A stretch of 64,000 bases of DNA from assembly GCA_028641055.1 (NCBI GenBank), contig CM054059.1, positions 44,714,477 through 44,778,476 on the forward strand, read 5' to 3'. This DNA comes from Alopecurus myosuroides (Eukaryota > Streptophyta > Magnoliopsida > Poales > Poaceae). Shown here piece by piece: positions 53,710 through 64,000 of this stretch (positions are counted from its first letter, which is position 1; each line of letters opens with the position of its first letter). The notes beneath the pieces are model-generated. The model was given only the letters and a program-made list of their open reading frames with translations. It was not told where the DNA came from and made no database searches. The position numbers and the translations under genes were made by a program.

Positions 53710-56700
53710 TGTAAGGACCCCAGACCGGCAGTCTGAAAACCCTACGTATGCATACATTCACGATCCCAGAAAGATCAGTCGTGAACAACATACACAGTTG
53801 GCACACAGAAATACATCATCCATTACACGAATACATAAAGGTATTACACAAATGATCACATGATCAAGTTTAACGCAACTGCCAAAAGGGCAGGCAACTT
53901 AACAAACACAGCGGAAGACAATTAAAACACAACGTAGCTGAGCCCAAGTCACGCCTTAACCTACAGGCTGCTGACCCGGAGACGATCCTAGTTCGCAAGC
54001 CGTCAGCTCCGTACTTCTCTTCGTAGATCTCCTTTGGAGGCTCCTTCTCCAAATCTGATAAGTAGATACCAGGGGCGAAACCATAATGAGTACATTTGAA
54101 TGTACTCAGCAAGACATCCATCATGTCACTTACCAACAAGCAACTATGCTTATATGGTGGAATAGGTAGGCTATAAATAGGGTTCACTACCAATGGTGTT
54201 CATATATGATGACACCACAGTTGCAGTCAAGTTAATCTGTATCTTCGTTGAAGAAGATACTTCAGAAGAAATAAAATAATATAGTTTTATTTCTCTTGTA
54301 GATATCACATGTACAAGAGGTTTTGTTAAACTTTTGTTTAAAGAATATTTTCTCTTTGCAAAACTTCTTGGAATCAGTTTCCAGAATTCTTGCTTAGAGT
54401 AAAAAAGGTTTTCTTTGCAAAACATTTTGTTTTGTATAACAACATCTGGCTTTTCATCATCGACGATACCTCCACGGTATAAGTTTCCATTCCTTTCCGA
54501 ACTTCACAAGTTCAACACTTCCTTTCCAAAATTCCCTTTCAAAAACTCTTTTTGAAAACATTGACACAATGCTAGCTACATGGCCATTCAACTGTCCATA
54601 TCCGAGGACGCGGCTTCTTCGAAAAAGTTATACTCTGCAGAGGTGTACACATCCACCAGATCCAGTACACCTCCCGTGAACAATCACGGACTGTAACAAC
54701 AGTATGTAAACATCAGGTATCTGATCATAACCATCCACTATGTTCAAGCTAGAATATGCCTATCTCTTCGGTTGAGTTTAATCTCCTCGGCACCATGTCG
54801 CACATCGCCATGACAGGAGACTCAACCGATGCAACCGGAGGGAAAATTAATCCCACACTTTTTATGTCTCAACGAGTTTTGACGACATTCGGTTCGAGGG
54901 TACGATGTCCCTTATAGCGATTGAGATAGCACACACTAATAAGAACAAACTTCAAGTTAAGCCCCGTGCCCATGTTAGGGTAGGGTGGCAGTACGGTAAA
55001 GGTTGTCCGGCGAAGACTAGGTTATGTGTCATTTTTAAAAAAAACACCACTTTCTCAAAAATGACCACTTCCACATTCCTCCGGAGAACAAGGATCCGCC
55101 TTTTCTCCGGGTTTTTCCGTAAAGCCTTTGTTTTGTAGAATCACAATTTTAGGGTGTCCACTTAGGGACTAATATATTTGATGGTAATAAATACCATATG
55201 GTGGCCTATGGGCTTGGTATTACCAAGTTTAACTACTGGCATAATAGTAACCTATATACTAGTATAGTAGTAATAGCCACATCAAAAACAGTTTTGATAA
55301 CCAAGTTTTTGGTAAAACTTCAGAAGTAAAACATGCATGATATTTAATGGTAAGTGTTGTATCAGCAAGCAATCAGGATGGCTTGCCTCAAGTCTCTTAA
55401 TGTCCCTGGCCTTGAAGCAAATCGAACTTGACGCACAGCTCCACAACTGCTTCCTCTCCTTCTTCGCGTTCTAGCGTCGTAAAGCAAATAAAAGACACAC
55501 ACTCAGGTCTAAAAGACAAACAACTTAGCTAAGAAACACATACAGCAACAAATGTTTATTCTCGAGTTCTCTCGAAACAATAACGCGAAAACTATCTCAC
55601 ATAACTCTCACGGACCAAAACTGTCGTCATGCACTATGTATGGTTTAGAAAAACCATATCCCACATCATACATACCATATATGGAGTGGTATACCACTCT
55701 CATAACAAGATATATGAGAAGCTAAAAATATAGCTTGTGGGTGCAGAAGGTTTGGTTGCTAAGGTAAAACAAAACAGACAGAGTAATACCCATGGCAGTG
55801 GGTATTTCTCTCCTCAAGCAACTATTACTTTAAGTGTTCATGATTTTTAGTTGGATGTTTTAGTTCCACAAGATACTCTTAAACACAAGAATAACATAAG
55901 TATAAACTCATGCTAAGGCAAAAACATTCCAACAAAAATCCAAACAACAAGAAAACACACCACAATTGAATAGACTATTTATTCACCATGTTATTGTTTA
56001 CTAGAAGTTTTGGAATCCATCAATCATGAAAATTTAGCAACCAACCAGTAGCTAATCACCAATGAATCTATTCATAAAAATAGTCTAAAACACAATCTTC
56101 ACTCAAGACAATAATCTTATTAAATAACATAAAAACAAAACTGCACTCATAGCATACTAGTATGGAAATTCTATACAAACATGCTATAAGGAATATTTGT
56201 ATTCTACAACTATAGCACAAGAAACTAAATGATTCATGGCATCATAACAGAAGTAATAACTTCATAAATATGTTATAATAAACTCATACACTCATAAGAC
56301 AAAGAATGACAACACTAGAGCAAAATTCACCATTTTCTAGTGGTGACACTAGTTCAACACTAGAGAAGCAAACAATGTTACTATGATGCTTAATTCTAAA
56401 CAAGCAAGTCATGATCATAAAATGTACCTAATAACAGTACACAAAACTTACACATGCTAGCAAGCCCAACATCAAAACAATCCCATGAAACAACTATTAA
56501 GCATGCATAAATTAATTCTAGCAATTTATGTTTTTCTTAAACAATTACTAGCAAGCAAGCAAGGTATAACTTACACAACCATTAGCTATGCAACAAAAGA
56601 AAAGTTATCTAAACCTTTTCAAAAATCCAAACACTCAATTCAAAATCATCCACAAAAAATCTATCAATCAAAAGGAATTCATTTTATTTGCAAACAATTT

Positions 56701-59700
56701 AATTTAGCACTCAATAGTGAATAATCTCTTAACAAGATACTCCTAAGGAATATTATGCTAACAAATGGATCACACCTAAAATACTAGTAGATACTTATAA
56801 TAAATAAACTTCTCACTTGCATAAGTGAAAACAAACCATTATATTTTCCATGGTGGAAAATATTCCTATGAACCACCTAATGAAAACATGTTAATTTCTC
56901 ACATGTGCAAAGTTGGGAATTTTCATCCACAACCAAGATACAATGGGACCAGTGGGTTATGGGCCCATTTAAATCAAGGTAAATGAGGTTCTAAGCCTCT
57001 GGTTACTCATGACAAAAATTAGTATAGCAAAATAAATAAAACAATGCTATTTATTCTAGTGCATACAAGACTAGTGCATAAGAATAACAAAACCTACACA
57101 TGCTTCACCTAAAAAAATACATGCAAGCTATCAGAGACAAAAACATCAAAATAACAGTACCAAAATGGTACTGGATCTATAGCAAACATAGCACAAAAAT
57201 TATCAAGGTATTAACACAAGGATCTAGCTCTCACAATAATCCCAAAGAATAAACACTAGAACAATAACAAATGCTACTCATGCTTTGCTATAAGATCACA
57301 TGCAAGTTAATGAAGATAATAGCATATAAATCACAGTATCAAAATGGTACTGGACTCAACACAATCATAGCACAAAAATAGGTAACAAGCACACAAGGAG
57401 TTGGTTCACACAAAACATCAAATAAATAATCTAGTGAAACCACATATGCTACTTCTTTAGCCATAATATATTGCAAACATGCACACACTTTGTGTGGTAG
57501 ATGTACTGCAAGGAAACAACCTAATAACAAGGTTCAACACATCTCTTCATCCTAGGAACAAGGATTAAGTCAACCAAGCATTTCATTTTAACAAAAACAA
57601 ATAAAGAAGTCCAAACAGAAAAGCTTCTGTTTTCTAGATCTGTCCACCAAAAATAATCTAGAGCTCAAAAAATTAATCTAAGCTAGGATAAGGTAGATCC
57701 ACTCAATACCAAACTCATCCAATTGGGTTTGCTCCAAAATCCATTTTTAAACTCCTTATAAAAATCAAAGAAAAGGCTACTGGTCCTTTAGCAATTTGGA
57801 TGGCATTTTCATTATACAACTCTCCTTGATGTGAGGTTTGGCTTATTGGATGGATATTTTCAATACCTATCCAGATCAGTTGAGTTTGTTCCATTTGATT
57901 ATATATTTTAAAAGTTATGGCCAAAACATTCTCAGATATAGTCTGTGGCAAAACAGTCATTGTGTCCAAAATATTTGCCCAAATCCAGATCTGCAAATTT
58001 GGCATGGCTTAGATTTCATGTATGTATGTCCATGATTTTTCTCAGATTTTATTTTGCTCATTTAGTATTTTATACACGTCCAAAGTAAATGCCTCAGATC
58101 TGTAAAAAAAATAAATGAATAAAGGAACACAGCGCGGGCCGGATCTGCGAGGCCACGGCCCAGCAACGCGCGAGCTTGGCCCGCTGCGCTTGCGCGCACG
58201 CGCACGCGGCGCGGGAAACGGCCGTTCGAAGGGGGCCGTGGATCTCCGATCCAACGGCGCTGGCGCGTCGTCCAGCTCCCGACCCTCTCTCTCTCTGTCC
58301 GACGACCGGCGGCGAGAAAACGCTCGAGGAGCTCACCGTGGGGCTCGGGAAGGGAAGGCGCGGCTCGGGGAAGGCTTCTGGGTGGGAGAGGCACCAAGGG
58401 GAGGTCACGGCGGCGACGACCGCGGCTCCAGGCGGCGGCGCGACGCAGACGCCCGTGGCGGCGCTCCGCGGACGGCGGCGGCGCTCCTGTGCACAAGGGA
58501 CCACGGGAACACGTCAGGGAGGCTCAGGAGGGTTAGGGGAATTCAACCAAGGCAGTGGGAGGGGAGGAGAAAGCTCGGGCCGAGCTGCACCGTGTCGTGC
58601 CCGTGGTGGTGACCGCCGGCGTGGGCACGGCTCGGGAGCGCTCCAGGGGCTCGGGCTGGTGTCTCTTTTGCTTTGGGGCGGTAGAGGGAGTTGTGAGGAG
58701 GTGCAGGGCGTGAGGGTTTGCCCTCTGGGGCTGTGTAGGCTCGAGTCCAAGTGGGTGTGCTTGGTTTGGCAAAGGCATGGGCTTGCCTTGCCCCTTGGGG
58801 TTTCTCCACGGGTGGCCTGGCTTCTAACTGGTGCCATGAGGTGAATAATGGTACAAGGGTGTGAGCAAGGCCACAGTAAGGGCCAAGGGATGGGCAAAAG
58901 TGAAAATGCAACTATTCCAACCACTATGTGTGACCTCACCACTTAGTCAACTTCCACCTCACTCTATTCCCTCCCTAGCCGGCCAAATGGGGATCCAATG
59001 CCACCTTCTAGAAGCCTAGCATCATTGCTTTCGAAATGGCAAAGTGGCTATGCTTGGATCAGTACACACAAGATCAATCATCAAGTTTAAAAGTGTAATC
59101 ACTGTTCTGTCAGAAAAATTCAGTTAGGCAGTTTCTGAATTTTTCTAAGTGCTGGAACAGCAGACAGAGATAGCAAAAGTTGGAGTTGTTTTCAGGGTTC
59201 ACAAGCTTTCCAAAATTTGTTTTCAAAACATGGACTTGTTAACCATGTTATATACTTTCAGAAACAACTTTTGGAAACAATTTTGAAATAGTTTAAGGCC
59301 ATGAAAACAATGTGGAAAAAGGTATACTTTCTGTTTTTATCTGTTTCTAAAAACTGCCTTAATTTTATACCACAAAAACAACAAGCAAAAGATAGTTTTT
59401 ATTTATCCCAAAATAAAAGTGAGCTTATGGATTTGTAGTACATATGACAAGGATTAATTAGAAGTCAAGAAATCATAAAATAACAATCTCTAGCTTGGTG
59501 AAAACAATGGTAGAAAACAGGTACTTGGCTTTATTTTCAGGAATTGTTTTCTATAGGAAAGTTAAAAGAAAACCTTCATAGATCATCTTGGAAACTTGTT
59601 TTCTTGGATCCAACAAGGTTAAAAGTTTGTTTTAAGATGCAAACAAGAATGGTCCAAGTCTTGGAAAGAAAATCCACTCAAGTATTAATAAGAAAACATT

Positions 59701-59896
59701 AGGGAAAAATATCAGGAATATTTTTCAGAAACATAAGGTGTTGGTTTTATAATGAAACAAAACTTATGTTGCAAATATGATTAGGATCATAACACAAGTT
59801 ATTTAAAACAATCATGTTGTTGTAAACATTACTTTGTTGGCCCTAATAGTTGTCTTCTTGAGCACAGATCAAGGGTCTAAAAACTGGGATGTGACA
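53710..59896 (-). repeat. Element D 3' LTR, 6.2 kb
   Basis: Ends TGTAAGGACC (plus strand) at 53710 and GGGATGTGACA at 59896. Mostly AT-rich with a GC-rich block at about 58130-58850. A 107-codon minus-strand frame at 53870-54193 is present in both LTR copies (also 63620-63943) but has no domain I know. I did not place the promoter. Confidence 0.9.
58130..58850. other. GC-rich block in element D LTR
   Basis: Sharp GC-rich island in an AT-rich LTR, with overlapping open frames on both strands that follow from composition. A similar island is found in element E's LTRs, where it adjoins the promoter, so this may be D's promoter/leader region. Confidence 0.4.
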
Positions 59897-59911
59897 GACC
59901 TTCCCCCCTTA
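59897..59911 (-). other. Polypurine tract of element D
   Basis: Minus strand TAAGGGGGGAAGGTC directly before the LTR start TGTCACATCCC. Confidence 0.75.
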
Positions 59912-60965
59912 CCAGAATCTCGTCCCGAGATTCGCAGGCAAGCGAAAAGAGGGTATGGTCAAATAACAATGTTAGATGATTTGTTTACAAAACATGTGTT
60001 GGTGTTTTGTAACCTTATTTACAGGGGCTTCCCCCCTTTGATTTTTCTTACCAGAATTTCCTGGTAAATTTGTCTTCTTTACAAAGGTTTGGGTGCCATG
60101 GTCTAAACCTCGAACATATTGCTCCTTAAAACCATGATGTCAAACCAGTGGTTATTCTTTAGTCATAAGCTCTATTTGCGTACCACTCAATGATCAATCT
60201 AATGGATATCCATCATCATTTAAAAAGTATGAGCTTTCCATTTCTCACTGTCTAAAAATCCAGGAAAAATCCACTATCTTCCTCTTAACCTAATAGTTAA
60301 AACTCAAAACATTTGTTTTCCTCAAAGGTAGTTTATCTAGATCATAAAGCTATAACAACTCTGAGTACTATCATCTATATACGGTTTCTTTCAAAAACTC
60401 CAAGCTCATATTGATTTTTCCTAAAATCTATCATCATCAGTATATATCCACCAATCTTTCTAAGCCTCAAATGAGTTCTACTATCTCATACTGTAGAATC
60501 TGGTTCCTCCAACACATATATACGGGAGATATTGTCGCCTAGTAATGATCATAGATTACCCCTCTAATATTTTTTTCCAACCTTTCACTACTTCAAAATA
60601 GCTTATAGAATCATTCTAATGCACCTTTCTCTTTGTTTTTGGAAAAGTTGATTACACGTTTTCTTTTTAAACGGTGATTACAAACTCTGCAACATATCAA
60701 CTCTATAAGTTACTTTGTAAGGCATTTGGTTTTAGATACCACTTCTGTAGGGTATTTAAACGAAATTGTGATGAGCCAACACTGTAAGGTTTTAAGCTTA
60801 CGATTAGATGAGGTTATATTACCAATTGGTAAGGTCTCCAATTCTGTAAGGCCTCGAACTAGAATTAGCTGAAACCCTTTTAGATTTTTGTTAGTATCTT
60901 TAACTATTTAAGATTTTACTTAGTTTGACGAGACACTTCTAGTGTCCCATTTACGTCGGGTTTTC
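59912..60965. other. Non-coding interior of element D
   Basis: Lies between the knuckle protein's stop and the polypurine tract, where pol would be expected. AT-rich, no frame of note and no RT, RNase H or integrase motif seen on either strand. Confidence 0.6.
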
Positions 60966-61574
60966 TCATGGTGCGACGATAATCAAAACAAGGGGGTTCA
61001 CAGGTGTGGTTTGAAACGTACCATTGGCTATGGCAGGAGTCGAAGATGCTCCTGCAACATCATCTCTGTCTCGAGGTCCACTCATCAGATTCTTGCGTTT
61101 CTTCTGGGCTGGACCTTGGGTTTCTTCAGGATGAGCTAGAATACGGTTCTTATTGGGACATTCGCGAACAAAGTACCCTTCCTGTCTACAGGCAAAGCAA
61201 ACCCTGGTCTTAGGCTTGACTTTCACCCGTCTCCTTGAAGATTTCTCAGACCAAGCCGGATCATACTCCCTCTGGGGACAATTACGAGCGAAGTGCCCTT
61301 CCGTCCCACAGACAAAACACTCTTCAGTCACCCATAGACTAGTTTCTCCTGGCGTCACCATCTTCCTTTTGCGGCTCTCTCCAGCAAGCAGTTGCTGGTA
61401 TCCTCTCATAAGGAACATAGTATTCTCAGCGTTGGTGATGGCAAGCTGAGTCAACTGTTCCAGGATAGCATGGGTGGCGGTGTGCTCAGCTCGAGCGGCT
61501 TCACGATTTTCCCTCAACAGAGCAAACAGTTGAGCAACTGTCGGCTCAGGTGACGGAGGTGGATTGCTGGCCAT
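60966..61574 (-). CDS. Element D small zinc-knuckle protein (capsid-less Gag-like)
   Basis: Intact frame of 202 codons from ATG 61574 (MASNPPPSPEPTVAQLF). A helical, probably coiled-coil N-terminal part (FALLRENREAARAEHTATHA, ILEQLTQLAI) is followed by a basic patch (SRKRKM) and two zinc-knuckle motifs: CFVCGTEGHFARNC, a proper CX2CX4HX4C, and CFACRQEGYFVREC, in which the His is Tyr. A basic tail follows (KKRKN). No capsid domain (no W..A..YL..G..A..W pattern) is present. Known Gag knuckles bind RNA, so it could package the element's RNA or dimerise, but it cannot form a capsid by itself. The frame may extend upstream to 61694. Confidence 0.7.
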   Translation of the reverse strand: MASNPPPSPEPTVAQLFALLRENREAARAEHTATHAILEQLTQLAITNAENTMFLMRGYQQLLAGESRKRKMVTPGETSLWVTEECFVCGTEGHFARNCPQREYDPAWSEKSSRRRVKVKPKTRVCFACRQEGYFVRECPNKNRILAHPEETQGPAQKKRKNLMSGPRDRDDVAGASSTPAIANGTFQTTPVNPLVLIIVAP

Positions 61575-61694
61575 GCTGAAGAAAAAGAACGGTGTAAGAC
61601 GATAATAACTAAAGGTGGTCTTGGTTTTAAAGGCTCGTGACATATACCGGCTCATAGCGGATATGAGAACGGTAGATAACACGACAACAAGCAA

Positions 61695-63443
61695 ACCTCG
61701 AAGAAACTAAAGCCAACTCAAACCAAGATTAACACGCATGTGAACACGAGTCTTTAACAAGCATAACTTATCTTAATGGTTCACAAGGCTACAACATAAG
61801 GCTTACAACACAACTAGCAAGTCCTAACAACTCCATATAAGTTAGGAAGCAAGATTGAATAAAACACAAATTCATTTCAATCAAGAGCACACACAAAGAA
61901 ACAAAAATAGGAAAACTATTGTTTCCTAAATAACCATAACCATTCCATCGTTCACTTAATTTTTAAACCCCGAATATCATAGTACCTACAATGTCTACCA
62001 ATATTTGGTTTCCAAAGTAGATACACCAGATATCCTATTGACTAGTAAACGAATAGGTCATCATCTTATTTTCTCGTGACTTCTCCTTTTACAAACTAGA
62101 TTAAAAGGTGTCCCACGTCACTTAATTTCTTGGTTTAGAAAGAGTTGTCAGTAGTTCACATGCTTTGGTTAGGTGTCAACCTAAGATTATACCAAACATG
62201 TTAGTCTTGTTAGCTTTCTATTTAATCATGTTTGTCCGACAAGATACGACTAGCGTCATCGTACGTCGGATATTGAATCGTGCTCTTTTGATTGGCTTTT
62301 GAGGGGGTTGCGCATCATGGCGTGTGTAGACTTCCTTTGCACCTTTCTCTAGAGGAGGGAGGTATATAACTTTTTAAAAGGGGATTTCTCTAGTTTGGTC
62401 TTTTAAAAGGGGACATAATAAGGTGCAATGTTTAGCCAACATGGTAAAAAGAGTCTTTTGCAAACAGGCAAAACATAGAGGTTTTGGTCAGTATAGGTTG
62501 GTTTTCTTCATGCCTTTTCTTCTATGAAGGTTGTCGTTGTTGGAGATTTATCTGTTGGAGTGCATCACTAGTAGCAACGCTATCAGTTCGTGTGGCTTGA
62601 TGGTCCTCTACTATTAGGCACAACGGTGCTTTCATTGATGGTGGGGGAGATGGTGGGGGTTCACGACGGGTCGCATTATGAAGCGAAAACAAGTATAAAT
62701 CTAAGCAACAAATTCTTGTTTTTGAATACTATACAAACATTTTTGCTTGCAAAAATTTAACACGAGGCGATTCAAAAACAAGAGCGGGGCAATCACAAAT
62801 TCGCAAATTTTGAGCACCCCACAAACATATAGAAGCCTAGATGAACCAAATCCTACACCACACAACAGCACAAAGTCCTACGGACACACATAAGTAAGCA
62901 AAAACACACAAGCAAGACTCCATTGGGGCTACGTCGGGGAAGGCTACTCATGGAGTCATCGCTAAATTACTCCAAACTAGACTGATCCAAAATCCTAGAA
63001 GTGGCTGAAGAACTATATCTACTTCTGACCATCATCACTCTAGCGCTAGGCAATTATTTTGGTCTTCTCGGGACAACGGCAAGTATACAAGTTTTTGGAT
63101 GGAAACAAGATACTAGAAGTAAAGTTTTGATAAAACCTTTAACTGAGAGAGGTAAGCATATGCAACAATCTGTTTTTGAAACCCCAACTATTTTCTGAAC
63201 AGAAAACTTCAAAATCGAGAGATGTTTTCAAAAACAGAGCGGAGCAGTTGCAAATAACTAAGAAATAAACTCTTAACCGAGAGACATATGCCTTTTTAAT
63301 CTTTTGACAAGATAATAAGGAGGGAAAATATACAAAAATTCCCTTAGACAAAAATAACTTAGATTGTAAATAGGTTTTTACTCAAAAATACTTTTCTTTC
63401 CTATCTGACGTCCATGCTAACTAAGGTCTCCTAAGGTCAGGAT
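61695..63443. other. Leader region of element D
   Basis: About 1.75 kb between the primer-binding site and the knuckle-protein start, with no convincing frame on either strand. Such a long leader may carry packaging signals; none is identifiable by eye. Confidence 0.5.
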
Positions 63444-63456
63444 GGCTCTGATACCA
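63444..63456 (-). other. Primer-binding site of element D
   Basis: Minus strand TGGTATCAGAGCC, four bases (GAGT) after the LTR end, complementary to initiator tRNA(Met). Confidence 0.9.
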
Positions 63457-63460
63457 ACTC

Positions 63461-64000
63461 TGTAAGGACCCCAGACCGGCAGTCTGAAACCCTACGTATG
63501 CATACATTCACGATCCCAGAAAGATCAGTCGTGAACAACATACACAGTTGGCACACAGAAATACATCATCCATTACACGAATACATAAAGGTATTACACA
63601 AATGATCACATGATCAAGTTTAACGCAACTGCCAAAAGGGCAGGCAACTTAACAAACACAGCGGAAGACAATTAAAACACAACATAGCTGAGCCCAAGTC
63701 ACGCCTTAACCTACAGGCTGCTGACCCGGAGACGATCCTAGTTCGCAAGCCGTCAGCTCCGTACTTCTCTTCGTAGATCTCCTTTGGAGGCTCCTTCTCC
63801 AAATCTGATAAGTAGATACCAGGGGCGAAACCATAATGAGTACATTTGAATGTACTCAGCAAGACATCCATCATGTCACTTACCAACAAGCAACTATGCT
63901 TATATGGTGGAATAGGTAGGCTATAAATAGGGTTCACTACCAATGGTGTTCATATATGATGACACCACAGTTGCAGTCAAGTTAATCTGTATCTTCGTTG
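63461..64000 (-). repeat. Element D 5' LTR (partial, cut by window edge)
   Basis: Starts TGTAAGGACC at 63461 (plus strand) and matches 53710-54249 almost base for base; I see one A lost near 63488 and one G/A difference near 63684. Confidence 0.93.

Larger units (their letters stand above)
53710..64000 (-). mobile_element. Element D: large LTR-retrotransposon derivative without pol (partial)
   Basis: On the minus strand: 5' LTR from beyond the window to 63461, primer site, interior 59897-63460 (3.56 kb), polypurine tract, and a complete 3' LTR 53710-59896 (6187 bp, TGTCACATCCC...GGTCCTTACA). The interior codes only for a small zinc-knuckle protein; protease, RT, RNase H and integrase are absent. 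Very long LTRs with a short, pol-less interior match the definition of a large retrotransposon derivative (LARD). The visible 540 bp of the 5' LTR differ from the 3' LTR by about one substitution and one indel, so it moved recently, presumably with enzymes supplied in trans. Confidence 0.88.

Noticed and set aside
53870..54193. 107-codon ORF repeated at 63620-63943
   Set aside because: It is duplicated only because it lies in both LTRs of element D. No domain recognised, so I did not call it a gene.
58062..58942. Stack of 80-220 codon ORFs on both strands in element D's LTR
   Set aside because: GC-rich LTR island; low-complexity Arg/Pro/Ala/Gly translations with no domain.
1..64000. Complete host gene
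   Set aside because: Every substantial frame with a recognisable domain belongs to a transposable element or is a captured fragment.

Overview
The window looks like repeat-rich intergenic DNA from a large grass genome (Poaceae, probably Pooideae; genus not determinable by eye). The evidence is the element content: Tat-lineage and Tekay/Del-like Ty3/gypsy retrotransposons, a non-autonomous CACTA element with a CACTAGTAGAAAA terminus, a Stowaway MITE and a Helitron with TCTCTACT/CTAG ends. I found no complete host protein-coding gene. The only host-derived pieces are short fragments carried by transposons.

Left block (1-46788) is a nest. Element C (minus strand, runs off the left edge to 4648) has a Helitron (1330-4391, carrying an SR-protein-kinase-like exon) in its LTR. 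C and element A both lie next to or inside an older LTR-like sequence (4649-4906, resuming 44848-46788). Element A (4907-44842, minus strand, TSD GGAAT, LTRs 886 bp) is a Tat-type element with gag-pol on the minus strand and a spliced ORF on the opposite strand between pol and the 3' LTR. Two further elements split A. Element B (10451-20438, plus strand, TSD GGAGG, LTRs 476 bp) sits in an exon of A's antisense ORF. B has lost RT, RNase H and integrase but keeps its own spliced antisense ORF. Element E (27912-42705, minus strand, TSD GGGTT, LTRs about 4.5 kb) sits in A's gag. E is a chromodomain-bearing Tekay/Del-like element with an extra ORF before gag.

Right block (46789-64000): an unrecognised stretch, then a Stowaway MITE (47889-53048) split by a 5.05-kb CACTA element (47931-52979, TSD ATT). 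The CACTA holds an exonuclease gene fragment, a 5S-rRNA-like segment, tandem repeats and inverted repeats around TA microsatellites. A hAT-like MITE (53247-53709) abuts element D (53710 to beyond the window, minus strand). D is a large LTR derivative with a 6.2-kb LTR, whose 3.6-kb interior codes only for a small zinc-knuckle protein.

A, B and E each have LTR pairs about 99.4-99.5% identical by my hand count, so the nesting is recent. A carries one stop and one single-base frameshift in gag-pol besides the E insertion. E carries one 2-base frameshift. B lacks pol and would need enzymes in trans. The most interesting content is the pair of multi-exon antisense genes in A and B, the 21-bp repeat in A's pol that copies the core of A's polypurine tract, E's dsRNA-binding-like ORF and D's capsid-less knuckle protein.
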